64,000 bases of DNA from Chitinophagaceae bacterium (lineage in GTDB: Bacteria > Bacteroidota > Bacteroidia > Chitinophagales > Chitinophagaceae). The position numbers and the translations under genes are program-made. The stretch is from contig JAEUVS010000092.1 of the NCBI GenBank assembly GCA_016786745.1, positions 1 through 64,000 of the forward strand, in the 5' to 3' direction. This document shows, one piece after another, positions 53,708 through 62,921 of the stretch (within the stretch, counting starts at the first letter, position 1; every line of letters begins with the position of its first letter). Under the pieces are notes generated by a model. The model was not told the origin of the DNA, did no database searches, and worked only from the letters and a program-made list of their open reading frames with translations.

Positions 53708-53742
53708 GCGGCAAAGATAGGGAGATGCAATACATTTGTACC
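53708..53742. promoter_or_regulatory. Divergent 35-bp promoter region with two TAnnTTTG elements
   Basis: On the minus strand TATCTTTG (53719-53712) is followed by CCGC and the pheS ATG. On the plus strand TACATTTG (53731-53738) is followed by TACC and the ureohydrolase ATG. Both match the Bacteroidota -7 consensus and leave only four bases before the ATG. Transcripts would start near the ATG and be leaderless or nearly so. No clear TTG -33 element at the standard distance was found for either. Confidence 0.5.
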
Positions 53743-54879
53743 ATGTCCGACAGCCTACACTTAGCCGACTTCCTTGAGCCTGTGAAGCTTGCAGAAATCT
53801 CGAACGACGAACCTTACCACGATGGCCAGGTTGGAAATAATATCGTGGTGTATGATGACGAATTTCCCGATTTACTTGCAGCGGATGTAGTAATTATTGG
53901 CTGCGCTGAGCAAAGGGGCAGGGGACCGAGAAAAAGAAATAATGCGCCCGATGTGGTTCGCCGGGAGTTTTACAGGTTCTATAACTGGCATGCTTCACTA
54001 AAAATCGCCGACGCGGGAAACATCAGAAGTGGCGCCGACCTCGACGATACATATGCAGCATTGAAGACGGTAGTAAGGGAGCTGACCCATCACAACAAAG
54101 CTGTTGTAATTATAGGCGGTACACACGACCTTACACTCGCACAATATTATGCCCACGCCGATGATGAAAAAATTATTGAAGCCGTTTGTGTTGACGCGAA
54201 GATTGACCTCGATATGAACTCGCCGGCACGGAACGATAATTTTTTAATGGAGATGCTCACTTCAGAGCCAAATTTCATCAGGCATTATAATCACATTGGC
54301 TTTCAGAGCTACCTGGTGCATCCTCACATGCTTGAAACGCTCGACAAACTGCGGTTCGATTGTTACAGGGTAGGAAAAGTGAGAGAAAATGTTGAAGAAA
54401 TGGAACCGGTGGTTCGTAATGCGGATATTTTCAGTTTCGATATTTCCGCGGTAGCGCATGCATATGCTCCTTCGAACACCAGTTCACCAAATGGCTTTAC
54501 AGGTGATGAGGCGTGCGCATTATTGCGTTATGCGGGGCTCGCGCCGGCTATGACCTCTGTCGGAATTTATGGCTACGATCCGGAGAAGGACCGTGAGAAT
54601 ATTACTGCAAAACAGATAGGGCAGATGCTGTGGTATTTTATTGATGGCAAAAGTCGCGGCACACGCGAAGCAAGGATTCATGAGAAGGAAGCGTTCAATG
54701 AATATCATACCGCGTTCAACGAAGTGGCAACAACTTTTTTGCAAAGCAAACGCACCGGCCGCTGGTGGATGCAACTGCCCGACCAGCAATATATAGCCTG
54801 CTCCTATAACGACTACATACAGGCGAGCAGCAACGAAATTCCCGAGAGATGGCTGAGAGCGCAGGAAAGAAGTTCATGA
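53743..54879 (+). CDS. Ureohydrolase-fold protein (arginase/formimidoylglutamase-like) with altered metal ligands
   Basis: The protein has 378 residues from the ATG at 53743; an earlier frame start at 53623 overlaps pheS and has no family sequence. The ureohydrolase core has GGTHDL with H128, DAKID with D151, K153 and D155, and SFDIS with D233 and S235. In active arginase the motifs are DAHxD and SxDxD, so His is replaced by K153 and Asp by S235. Two metal ligands are therefore altered, and a single metal or no hydrolysis is possible. The stop overlaps the next start by four bases. Confidence 0.82.
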   Translation: MSDSLHLADFLEPVKLAEISNDEPYHDGQVGNNIVVYDDEFPDLLAADVVIIGCAEQRGRGPRKRNNAPDVVRREFYRFYNWHASLKIADAGNIRSGADLDDTYAALKTVVRELTHHNKAVVIIGGTHDLTLAQYYAHADDEKIIEAVCVDAKIDLDMNSPARNDNFLMEMLTSEPNFIRHYNHIGFQSYLVHPHMLETLDKLRFDCYRVGKVRENVEEMEPVVRNADIFSFDISAVAHAYAPSNTSSPNGFTGDEACALLRYAGLAPAMTSVGIYGYDPEKDRENITAKQIGQMLWYFIDGKSRGTREARIHEKEAFNEYHTAFNEVATTFLQSKRTGRWWMQLPDQQYIACSYNDYIQASSNEIPERWLRAQERSS

Positions 54880-56195
54880 CAATGGTGAAATTTTTTCTTC
54901 ATATCACGTGCCTGTTGTTCGTTTGCTCCTGCGTTGCTCAAAAGGCGACCCAAAAAAAATCGCCACTCGATGATCTGTTGAGTGATACCACTTTTCGAAA
55001 CGCGCACATCGGTGTAAGTGTTTATGATCCCGCGACACGGAAATATTTGTACAGCTACCAGGCAAATAAATATTTTGTTCCCGCTTCGAATGTGAAGATT
55101 GCTACGTGTTATACTGTAATGAAATATCTCGGTCATATTCTGCCCGGAGTAAAATATTTTGAGAACGACACGGCGATTTACCTTGTTCCCACCGGTGACC
55201 CTACATTTCTGCATCGTGATTATAAGAATCAGCCGGTTTTTGACTTTTTAAAGAAAACCAATAAAAGGATTTTCATTACCGATAGCAACTGGAAGGACAA
55301 AGAATTGGGACAGGGTTGGTCGTGGGATGATTATAATGATGAGTACATGGTGGAAAGAAATTCTTTTCCCGTGTATGGCAATACGCTTAAATGGGTACAG
55401 GAGAAGGTGCGCAGCAACGCGATGAGTACGGAGGAGTCGTTTTCGATATACTCAGATCCGGAAGTGAACTGGAAAGTGCGTTTTGAACCCGATTCGGGCA
55501 CAGGAAAATTCAAGGTTACCCGCGACCGGTTATCAAATGTGTTCGTGATCACAGAAGGAAGAGAGCCGAACAAAGAGGTGCTGGTGCCATTTATCCTGAA
55601 TGGACTTTCATCGGCGCTCGAGTTGCTTCCTGATACGCTGGGCAAAAAGATAGAAATAAACAACAATTTCTTTTTAACTGATCCGCAGCAGCATGTGGTG
55701 TTGTCGCAGCCGGTAGATTCCGTATTGCGGCCGATGATGTACAGGAGTGATAACTTTTTTGCTGAGCAGTTGCTATTGTTGGCGTCGGAGGCGAAAACAG
55801 GAGTGATGAATGCGACGGCGATAATTGATACAATGGTGCTGAGGCTTAAAAATAAACCTGTGTGGGTGGATGGAAGCGGACTGAGCAGGTATAATCTTTT
55901 TTCGCCGAATACTTTTATTGAGATACTTGATTCGATACGGCTTGAAGTGGGAATGGATAGAGTGAAGGAGATATTTCCAACGGGTGATTCGGGAACGCTG
56001 AAGGGGTATTATGTTGCGGATAACGGTAAGATATATGCGAAGACGGGATCTATGAGTGGGGTGATTGCTTTGAGCGGGTATTTGTATGGTAAGGGAAAAA
56101 GGTTGCTGATTTTTTCCGTGTTGGTGAATAATTATAATGGGTTGAACAGGGATGCGCGCAGGCGAATAGAGAAGTTTATAAAAGCGTTGCTGTAG
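54876..56195 (+). CDS. dacB: PBP4-type D-alanyl-D-alanine carboxypeptidase/endopeptidase
   Basis: The protein has 439 residues from the ATG at 54876, whose ATGA overlaps the upstream stop. Another in-frame ATG at 54849 would overlap more. A lipoprotein-like signal ends in LLFVCSC. The low-molecular-weight PBP class C motifs are SNVK (about 70), SDN (about 290) and KTG (about 389). It trims peptidoglycan peptides in the periplasm. The domain insertion between the first two motifs is shorter than in E. coli. The gene is coupled to the ureohydrolase gene, with no clear metabolic link. Confidence 0.9.
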   Translation: MTMVKFFLHITCLLFVCSCVAQKATQKKSPLDDLLSDTTFRNAHIGVSVYDPATRKYLYSYQANKYFVPASNVKIATCYTVMKYLGHILPGVKYFENDTAIYLVPTGDPTFLHRDYKNQPVFDFLKKTNKRIFITDSNWKDKELGQGWSWDDYNDEYMVERNSFPVYGNTLKWVQEKVRSNAMSTEESFSIYSDPEVNWKVRFEPDSGTGKFKVTRDRLSNVFVITEGREPNKEVLVPFILNGLSSALELLPDTLGKKIEINNNFFLTDPQQHVVLSQPVDSVLRPMMYRSDNFFAEQLLLLASEAKTGVMNATAIIDTMVLRLKNKPVWVDGSGLSRYNLFSPNTFIEILDSIRLEVGMDRVKEIFPTGDSGTLKGYYVADNGKIYAKTGSMSGVIALSGYLYGKGKRLLIFSVLVNNYNGLNRDARRRIEKFIKALL

Positions 56196-56201
56196 CGTCT
56201 C

Positions 56202-58025
56202 TTATTTCCTAAACAAGCTATTAATATACTCCTTTTGAAACTCGATGTAAGTCGGGCTTCCGTTAGCAGTAACTCCCGGCTGGCTGCAGGCGAAAAGCTC
56301 ATTCACCAACGCAGCCATCTCAGCAGAGCTTAAACTGTTACCTGATTTTATCGCCTGCTGCTGTGCCAACGACCTGACCAATTTCTCTCTTTTCGAAAAC
56401 TTAAGATCACTGCTGAAATGCTTAAACTGCTCGAGCAAATTTTCAATCACCATTTTTTCATTACCCTGTTCAAGATCGGCCGGGCTACCCTGTATCACGA
56501 AAGTATCTTTGCCGAACGGCTCAACCAGGTAACCGAGGTGAAGAAGATCACTAAGTAACTCCTCAAGCAACACTGCGTCCTGCGTTGACAACTCCACGGT
56601 CGCGGGAAACAGGCTGCGCTGATAAGTGACGGGCCTGCCCGAAGCGGCCGCGGAAAGTTTTTCATATAAAATCCGCTCATGCGCAAGTTGCTGGTGTACC
56701 AGCACAAATCCCCGGTTAGTGGCCGCGAGAATATACGTTTGAAAAACCTGGATCAGGGTGCAATCTTCTTTTAGAGAAATTCCCACGCCAACCGGTTTCT
56801 CGAATTCAAATCCTGTTGACGCCGGTTCAACACTTTCATCTTTCGTAAAAAAATTTTTCCAGTCACCCAGGTTGCTGCTTTTACTTTCAATAAAGTGAGC
56901 CTGGTGTTTTTGCGTGAATGACTGATACAGCGACGACGATGCCACCGACGCCTTCTTTTCTTCTGTTACCGGTTTTGATACCGCATCAAGGTGTTGTATG
57001 GAAGGATCGAGATCGAAATCAAGTGTAGGAGTAATGCTGAATTGCGCGAGTGCATGTTTCACCGCAGCCTGCACAAACGCGTATACAATTTTTTCGTCTT
57101 CAAATTTTATTTCCTGTTTTGTGGGATGCACGTTCACATCTACCTGGACAGGGTCGAGTTCGAGGAACAGAACATAAAGGGGAAAGCTGTCGGAGGGTAT
57201 CAGCTCCTGGTACGCGCTCATGATCGCATGGTTCAGGTAAGGGCTGCGGATGAAACGGTTGTTTACAAAAAGGTATTGATCGCCGCGCGTTTTCTTTGCC
57301 GTTTCCGGTTTACCAACAAATCCGAACGTGTTCATGTAATCGGTTTTTTCCTGGACGGATACCAGCTTCGCGTTGTATTGTGTGCCTATTATCTGCAATA
57401 TGCGCTGTTTGAGCGATCCTTTGTCGAGATGAAATACTTCCTGTCCATTGCTCGTAAGTGAAAAGAAAATATGAGGGAAGGAAAGCGCCACCCTGATGAA
57501 TTCATCAACGATGTGGCGCATCTCTGCCGGGTTGCTTTTCAGAAAGTTCCTGCGCGCGGGCACGTTGAAGAACAGGTTCTTCATCGCTATGTTTGTTCCG
57601 TCGGCGCATGCCACTATTTCCTGTTTGCGTACGGTGCTATTATCAATTTCGAGATATGTGCCCGTGGTGTCGCCCGCTCTTTTGGTTTTCAGTTCCACCT
57701 GCGACACGGCGGCGATAGACGCGAGGGCCTCGCCCCTGAAACCCATCGTGCGGATATGAAACAGGTCTTCAATCTCTTTTATTTTTGAGGTTGCATGGCG
57801 CTCGAAACACATTCTTGCATCGAGTTCGCTCATCCCTTTCCCGTTATCGATGACCTGCACAAGCTGCTTGCCCGCGTCGTTCACTATAAGCTGTATTTCT
57901 GTCGCGCCGGCATCAACGGCATTTTCCAACAATTCTTTAACAGCACTCGCCGGCCGCTGTATCACTTCACCCGCCGCGATCTGGTTGGCGATATTATCAG
58001 GCAATAAATGGATGATGTCTCCCAA
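56202..58025 (-). CDS. mutL: DNA mismatch repair protein MutL (TTG start)
   Basis: The protein has 607 residues. The N-terminal GHKL ATPase has the motifs ELLENAVDAGA, DNGKGM, TMGFRGEALASI and GT in DTTGTYLE. The middle domain and a C-terminal dimerisation domain (about 410-600) follow a low-complexity linker. The start is TTG at 58025, since no ATG or GTG precedes the conserved MGDIIHLLPD beginning in frame, and an in-frame stop lies 8 codons further upstream. MutL couples MutS recognition to strand removal. The C-terminal endonuclease motif DQHAxxER is not evident (HQQLAHERI), a partial match. Confidence 0.95.
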   Translation of the reverse strand: MGDIIHLLPDNIANQIAAGEVIQRPASAVKELLENAVDAGATEIQLIVNDAGKQLVQVIDNGKGMSELDARMCFERHATSKIKEIEDLFHIRTMGFRGEALASIAAVSQVELKTKRAGDTTGTYLEIDNSTVRKQEIVACADGTNIAMKNLFFNVPARRNFLKSNPAEMRHIVDEFIRVALSFPHIFFSLTSNGQEVFHLDKGSLKQRILQIIGTQYNAKLVSVQEKTDYMNTFGFVGKPETAKKTRGDQYLFVNNRFIRSPYLNHAIMSAYQELIPSDSFPLYVLFLELDPVQVDVNVHPTKQEIKFEDEKIVYAFVQAAVKHALAQFSITPTLDFDLDPSIQHLDAVSKPVTEEKKASVASSSLYQSFTQKHQAHFIESKSSNLGDWKNFFTKDESVEPASTGFEFEKPVGVGISLKEDCTLIQVFQTYILAATNRGFVLVHQQLAHERILYEKLSAAASGRPVTYQRSLFPATVELSTQDAVLLEELLSDLLHLGYLVEPFGKDTFVIQGSPADLEQGNEKMVIENLLEQFKHFSSDLKFSKREKLVRSLAQQQAIKSGNSLSSAEMAALVNELFACSQPGVTANGSPTYIEFQKEYINSLFRK

Positions 58026-58087
58026 TTCTGACTTATTTTGTGATGCAATTTACAGCGAATAAGCATCGTTATTAAATCCCGTAAATT

Positions 58088-61045
58088 ATGAAGAGACCGC
58101 TGACCCTTGTATTGTTATTTGTATCACTTCAATGTTTTTCACAGCAGGCAACGAATATCGGCGCCGCGAAGTGGGTAGACAGCGTTTTCAACTCTCTTAA
58201 CGAAGATCAGCGCATCGCGCAGCTAATGGTGGTGAGAATGGCCTCGCTCGACGGCCGTCGCGTAATTTTTTATGAGAAGGAAGTAAAAGAAGCGATTAGT
58301 AAATATAATATCGGTGGTGTCTGCCTGTTCCAGGGTGGTCCCAACAAGCAGGCGACCCTGATCAACGAAATGCAGGCGATGAGCAAAACACCGCTGTTCA
58401 TTTCGATTGACGCGGAAAACGGACTCGGAATGCGTATGGACAGCATCATTCCGCTGCCCAGGCAAATGATGATGGGCGCTATCGACGATCCGTCGCTCAT
58501 TTATCAATATGGCAGGCTCGTAGGTGAGCAATGCCGTCGCATAGGTATACAGATCAACTACGCGCCCGTGGTTGACGTTAACAACAATCCTGCTAACCCG
58601 GTGATCAACGACCGGTCGTTTGGGGAAGACAAACACAAAGTGGCCATGCTTGGTATCCAGTATATGCGTGGGCTGCAGGACGTGGGCGTGATGGCTTGCG
58701 CGAAACATTTTCCCGGTCATGGCGATGTTAGCGTCGACTCGCACCATGATCTCCCGGTAATTACAAAAACCAAAGCTGCGCTCGACTCCCTCGAGCTATA
58801 TCCTTTCAGGCAAATTGTTAAAGCAGGAATAGGTTCAGTGATGGTTGCGCACCTTTCAATCCCCGCGCTTGATAACAGGAAAAATATAGCGTCGTCGCTT
58901 TCTGCTGCGAGTGTAACAAACCTTCTCCGCAACGACCTGGGTCATAAAGGACTTATTATTACCGATGCGCTCGACATGCAGGGAGTGGCCAAATATTTTC
59001 CGGCGGGAGAAATTTCAGTGAAAGCGCTCGAAGCAGGAAATGATATGCTGTGCCTTCCCGGTGACATTCCCGGAAGCATCAAAAAGATTAAAGACGCTAT
59101 TAAAGATAAATCCCTCACATGGCAACAGGTCAACGAACATGTAAAGAGAGTGCTTGCTGCAAAATACCAGTACGGGCTTTCGGCAGTAAAGCCGGTTAAC
59201 CTGAACAACCTCGTGCACGATCTGAATGCGAAGACAGTGGAAATGCACAGGCAAATCGCGCAGCGTTCTATTACATTACTGCGTAATGAGGACCAGGCCA
59301 TATTTCCGCTGGCTAAAGGAAGAAGGGTTGCGTACCTGGGTATAGGGCTGAATAAAGACAATGAATTCGCGAAACAGGTACGCGAAGAATATGATGCGCA
59401 TGTTTACTATTTCGACTATAGTCTGAAACAGGAAATGATAAAACCAACGCTCGATGTTTTGAAAAACAGGTACGATGTTGTAATCATTGGTGTACACAAG
59501 TATAACCGCTTTCCTGCAAATAATTTCGGCATCAGCAACGCGGCGCTTTCGTTGATTGATTCAGTACAGCGACAAAACCGAACGATCACAATGGTGTTCG
59601 GAAATCCTTATGCAATCAAGGATCTCTGCGACAGCAGGATACTCGTGGCCTGCTACCAGGATGACGAGGTAACGCATCAAACCGCTATCGATCTTCTCGG
59701 TGGGAGATTTCTTGCAAAAGGAAAGTTGCCTGTAACGGTATGTTCAAATTTTAAGTCGGGCGCTGGAATCGTTTTTAACCGGTTGCTGCAACGCATGCGT
59801 CCCGCCGACCTGGGATTTTCGATGAACAGGTTCACAAAAATTGATTCTATTGTAAACGACGCGATAAAAAATCATGCTATTCCGGGAGGCGTGGTACTCG
59901 TGGCGAAGGATGGAAAAATAGCGTACGAAAAATCTTTCGGTTACATGGGATACGACAGTATGGAACCCGTTTATCCTGAAACGATATATGACCTTGCTTC
60001 AGTTACCAAGATAATGGCAACAACGCTTTCGGTGATGAAGCTTTATGATGAGGGCAAGCTTAAACTCAATAAGACTTTGGGAGATTACCTGTCATGGACG
60101 CGTGGCACCAATAAAGAGCGTCTCAGGCTTTGGGACGTGCTGCTACACCAGGCAGGATTGCGGGGATGGATTCCTTTCTACCTCGAAACCCTTGACTCCC
60201 TTCAGGGTAGAAAAGCCTCGGACTCTATTTACGCTGTCGCACCCGACTCAATACATATGACGCGCGTCGCGGAGAATCTGTATATGCGCCGCGACTGGGC
60301 CGATACGATGTATGCGAGAATTCTGACGAGTCCTGTTGGAATGATCGGCAATTACATTTACAGTGATCTTGATTTTATTTTTCTCGGTAAAATAGTCGAA
60401 CAGATCACGGGCATGACGCTTGACCAATACGTGCAGAAAACTTTCTATGGCCCTCTTCACCTGTCTTCGACTGCTTTCCTGCCACGCAATCACTTTGCGT
60501 TGAATAATATCGCTCCTACCGAGGCTGAGCCAATTTTCAGGCAACAATTATTACGCGGTGATGTGCATGATCCCGGTGCGGCGATGTTTGGCGGAGTATC
60601 AGGACACGCGGGCCTATTCAGCGACGCCTATGATATTGCGGTACTCTGCCAGATGCTTTTGAACGGAGGTAAGATGAACGGCATCAGGTTCTTTAAAAAA
60701 GAAACGGTAGACTTTTTCACCAGTTATCATGCAAATAGCCGCAGAGGTTTAGGGTTCGACAAGCCTGAGCGCGATAACTATATCCGTCCCGAGCCATACC
60801 CTACGCTTTCCGCGTCGCCACAAACATTCGGTCATACCGGTTTTACCGGTACGTGCGTTTGGATCGATCCCGCTCGTAACCTTATTTACATCTTTCTTTC
60901 GAACAGGGTGTACAATAATGGTGATGTAAACCGGTTCCTTCGCATGAACGTTCGTCCCAAGGTGCATGAGCTTATTTATCAATCGCTTCAGAACGCCACG
61001 GCGCCAAACTATTCAACTGCTATGAACGATACACAAAAGATGTAG
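58088..61045 (+). CDS. Exported GH3 hydrolase fused to a class C beta-lactamase-like domain
   Basis: The protein has 985 residues. After a signal peptide (about 1-19) comes a GH3 catalytic domain (about 25-380) with the NagZ-type motif CAKHFPGHGDVSVDSH (about 204-219), which supplies the His/Asp acid-base pair. A GH3 C-terminal alpha/beta domain follows (about 400-570). Residues about 590-980 form a serine hydrolase of class C beta-lactamase type with SVTK (about 638), YSD (about 757) and HTG (about 916). The first part likely releases N-acetylglucosamine and the second cleaves a D-amino acid bond, so both would act on cell-wall fragments in the periplasm. Confidence 0.9.
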   Translation: MKRPLTLVLLFVSLQCFSQQATNIGAAKWVDSVFNSLNEDQRIAQLMVVRMASLDGRRVIFYEKEVKEAISKYNIGGVCLFQGGPNKQATLINEMQAMSKTPLFISIDAENGLGMRMDSIIPLPRQMMMGAIDDPSLIYQYGRLVGEQCRRIGIQINYAPVVDVNNNPANPVINDRSFGEDKHKVAMLGIQYMRGLQDVGVMACAKHFPGHGDVSVDSHHDLPVITKTKAALDSLELYPFRQIVKAGIGSVMVAHLSIPALDNRKNIASSLSAASVTNLLRNDLGHKGLIITDALDMQGVAKYFPAGEISVKALEAGNDMLCLPGDIPGSIKKIKDAIKDKSLTWQQVNEHVKRVLAAKYQYGLSAVKPVNLNNLVHDLNAKTVEMHRQIAQRSITLLRNEDQAIFPLAKGRRVAYLGIGLNKDNEFAKQVREEYDAHVYYFDYSLKQEMIKPTLDVLKNRYDVVIIGVHKYNRFPANNFGISNAALSLIDSVQRQNRTITMVFGNPYAIKDLCDSRILVACYQDDEVTHQTAIDLLGGRFLAKGKLPVTVCSNFKSGAGIVFNRLLQRMRPADLGFSMNRFTKIDSIVNDAIKNHAIPGGVVLVAKDGKIAYEKSFGYMGYDSMEPVYPETIYDLASVTKIMATTLSVMKLYDEGKLKLNKTLGDYLSWTRGTNKERLRLWDVLLHQAGLRGWIPFYLETLDSLQGRKASDSIYAVAPDSIHMTRVAENLYMRRDWADTMYARILTSPVGMIGNYIYSDLDFIFLGKIVEQITGMTLDQYVQKTFYGPLHLSSTAFLPRNHFALNNIAPTEAEPIFRQQLLRGDVHDPGAAMFGGVSGHAGLFSDAYDIAVLCQMLLNGGKMNGIRFFKKETVDFFTSYHANSRRGLGFDKPERDNYIRPEPYPTLSASPQTFGHTGFTGTCVWIDPARNLIYIFLSNRVYNNGDVNRFLRMNVRPKVHELIYQSLQNATAPNYSTAMNDTQKM

Positions 61046-61053
61046 TAATTTTG
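61046..61053 (+). promoter_or_regulatory. Candidate -7 element before the KorA gene
   Basis: TAATTTTG matches the Bacteroidota -7 consensus TAnnTTTG exactly and ends 17 bases before the ATG. No good TTG lies at the usual distance upstream. It overlaps the end of the GH3 gene region, so the two genes can be transcribed separately. Confidence 0.4.
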
Positions 61054-61070
61054 CGCCTCAAACAGAGATA

Positions 61071-62921
61071 ATGACCCGTAAAGAAGAAGTGCTGCAGGAT
61101 GTTGTCATCAAATTCGCCGGCGACTCCGGCGATGGTATGCAGCTGACCGGCAGCCAGTTCACGAATAATACCGCCTTGCTCGGAATAGACCTGGCAACCT
61201 TCCCCGATTTTCCTGCCGAAATACGCGCGCCACAGGGTACCCTGCCCGGTGTGAGTGGCTACCAACTGAGGTTTTCGAGCGACCGGGTATTTACTCCCGG
61301 CGACGAATGTGATGTGCTGGTGGCAATGAATGCGGCTGCGTTGAAATCAAACCTGGGCAGCCTTAAAAAAGGTGGAAAAATCATTGCCAATACAGACGGA
61401 TTCGACCAGAAAAACCTGCGGCTCGCCAACTACCCCGACGGAGTAAATCCACTTTTGGATGACAGCCTGAGTAATTACGAGGTCATTAAGATGGATGTGA
61501 CCAAAATGACGCGCGAGGCGCTGAAAGATATTACCATGGGCGTAAAGGAGAAGGACCGTGCGAAAAACATGTTCGTGCTGGGTTTTCTCTATTGGATGTA
61601 CAACCGCAACATGGATAATACCACGACTTTTATACGTGAGAAATTCGGGAAGAAGCCTGAGATCATGGAAAGCAATATCAAAGTATTGCAGGCTGGCTTC
61701 AACTACGGCGATACTACAGAAACGTTTACCACACGATTCAAAGTTGAGAAGGCGAAGATGGAACCCGGCGCCTATCGTTCGATAATGGGTAACCAGGCCC
61801 TTGCTTACGGTTTGATCGCTGCCTCGCAGAAAAGTGGCCTGTCGCTTTTCCTGGGTTCATATCCTATCACTCCCGCCTCTGATGTGCTGCATGAGCTAAG
61901 CAGGCATAAGGCTTTTGGGGTTCGCACATTCCAGGCAGAAGATGAAATCGCTGCTATTACTACCGCTATCGGCGCAAGCTACGGTGGTTCGCTAGGCGTT
62001 ACAACCACTTCGGGTCCGGGTATGGCACTGAAGGCAGAAGCGATGGGATTGGCCGTAATGCTCGAGATACCGCTGGTTATTTGCAATATTCAACGCGGTG
62101 GCCCTTCAACCGGGTTGCCTACAAAAACAGAACAGAGCGACCTGCTGCAGGCATATTACGGAAGGAACGGTGAGTGCCCGATGCCCGTGGTTGCCGCTTC
62201 AACACCGAGCGATTGTTTTGATGCGGTATTCGAGGCCGTAAGGATTTCGGTAGAACACATGACGCCTGTAATATTCCTGAGCGATGGATATATCGCAAAT
62301 GGCGCAGAACCCTGGAAATTTCCTAAATCAAGCGACCTGCCGGCGATAAAAGTTGAGTTTAAGAAAGAACTCGCTGCCGACGAAGAAAAATTTCAACCTT
62401 ATGTGCGCGATGAAAAACTTTCGAGACCGTGGGCAATTCCCGGTACGGCAGGGTTTGAACACCGCATAGGAGGGTTGGAAAAACAAAATATAACCGGAAA
62501 TATCAGCTACGATCCCGCAAACCACCAGGAGATGGTGAGAATCCGGCAGGAGAAAGTGGACAGGGTAGCAGATTATATTCCGTTACAACAACTCGATAGC
62601 GGCCCCGAAACGGGTGATATACTTGTGCTTGGCTGGGGCAGTACCTATGGCGCGATTAAAAGCGCGGTGAGTGAATTGCAGAAAGAAGGTGTGTCGGTAA
62701 GCCACGCGCATCTGCGTTATTTACGTCCGTTCCCCAGGAACCTTGGAGATGTTCTAAGGAACTTTAAGAAAGTACTCGTTCCGGAAATTAACAACGGGCA
62801 GTTAATTAAAATTATAAGGGATCAGTTTTTGGTTGATGCGAAAGGATATAATAAGATTATGGGAGTGCCGATTACCAAGGGGGAAATGAAGGAACAGATT
62901 TCTACTCTCCTCCAAAAATAA
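61071..62921 (+). CDS. korA: 2-oxoglutarate:ferredoxin-type oxidoreductase, fused gamma-alpha subunit
   Basis: The protein has 616 residues. The first 190 residues are the gamma domain (VIKFAGDSGDGMQLTGSQF and FPAEIRAPQGTLPGVSGYQLRFS), and the rest is the alpha subunit with pyrimidine-binding and transketolase-C-like regions (AEDEIAAITTAIGASYGG, TTTSGPGMALKAEAMGLAVMLEIP). The fused form is typical of KorA. The enzyme oxidises 2-oxoglutarate or a related 2-oxoacid to the acyl-CoA with a ferredoxin-like acceptor. The beta subunit usually follows directly, but the next gene here is on the opposite strand, so KorB must be encoded elsewhere. The end overlaps the convergent gene by 20 bases. Confidence 0.9.
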   Translation: MTRKEEVLQDVVIKFAGDSGDGMQLTGSQFTNNTALLGIDLATFPDFPAEIRAPQGTLPGVSGYQLRFSSDRVFTPGDECDVLVAMNAAALKSNLGSLKKGGKIIANTDGFDQKNLRLANYPDGVNPLLDDSLSNYEVIKMDVTKMTREALKDITMGVKEKDRAKNMFVLGFLYWMYNRNMDNTTTFIREKFGKKPEIMESNIKVLQAGFNYGDTTETFTTRFKVEKAKMEPGAYRSIMGNQALAYGLIAASQKSGLSLFLGSYPITPASDVLHELSRHKAFGVRTFQAEDEIAAITTAIGASYGGSLGVTTTSGPGMALKAEAMGLAVMLEIPLVICNIQRGGPSTGLPTKTEQSDLLQAYYGRNGECPMPVVAASTPSDCFDAVFEAVRISVEHMTPVIFLSDGYIANGAEPWKFPKSSDLPAIKVEFKKELAADEEKFQPYVRDEKLSRPWAIPGTAGFEHRIGGLEKQNITGNISYDPANHQEMVRIRQEKVDRVADYIPLQQLDSGPETGDILVLGWGSTYGAIKSAVSELQKEGVSVSHAHLRYLRPFPRNLGDVLRNFKKVLVPEINNGQLIKIIRDQFLVDAKGYNKIMGVPITKGEMKEQISTLLQK

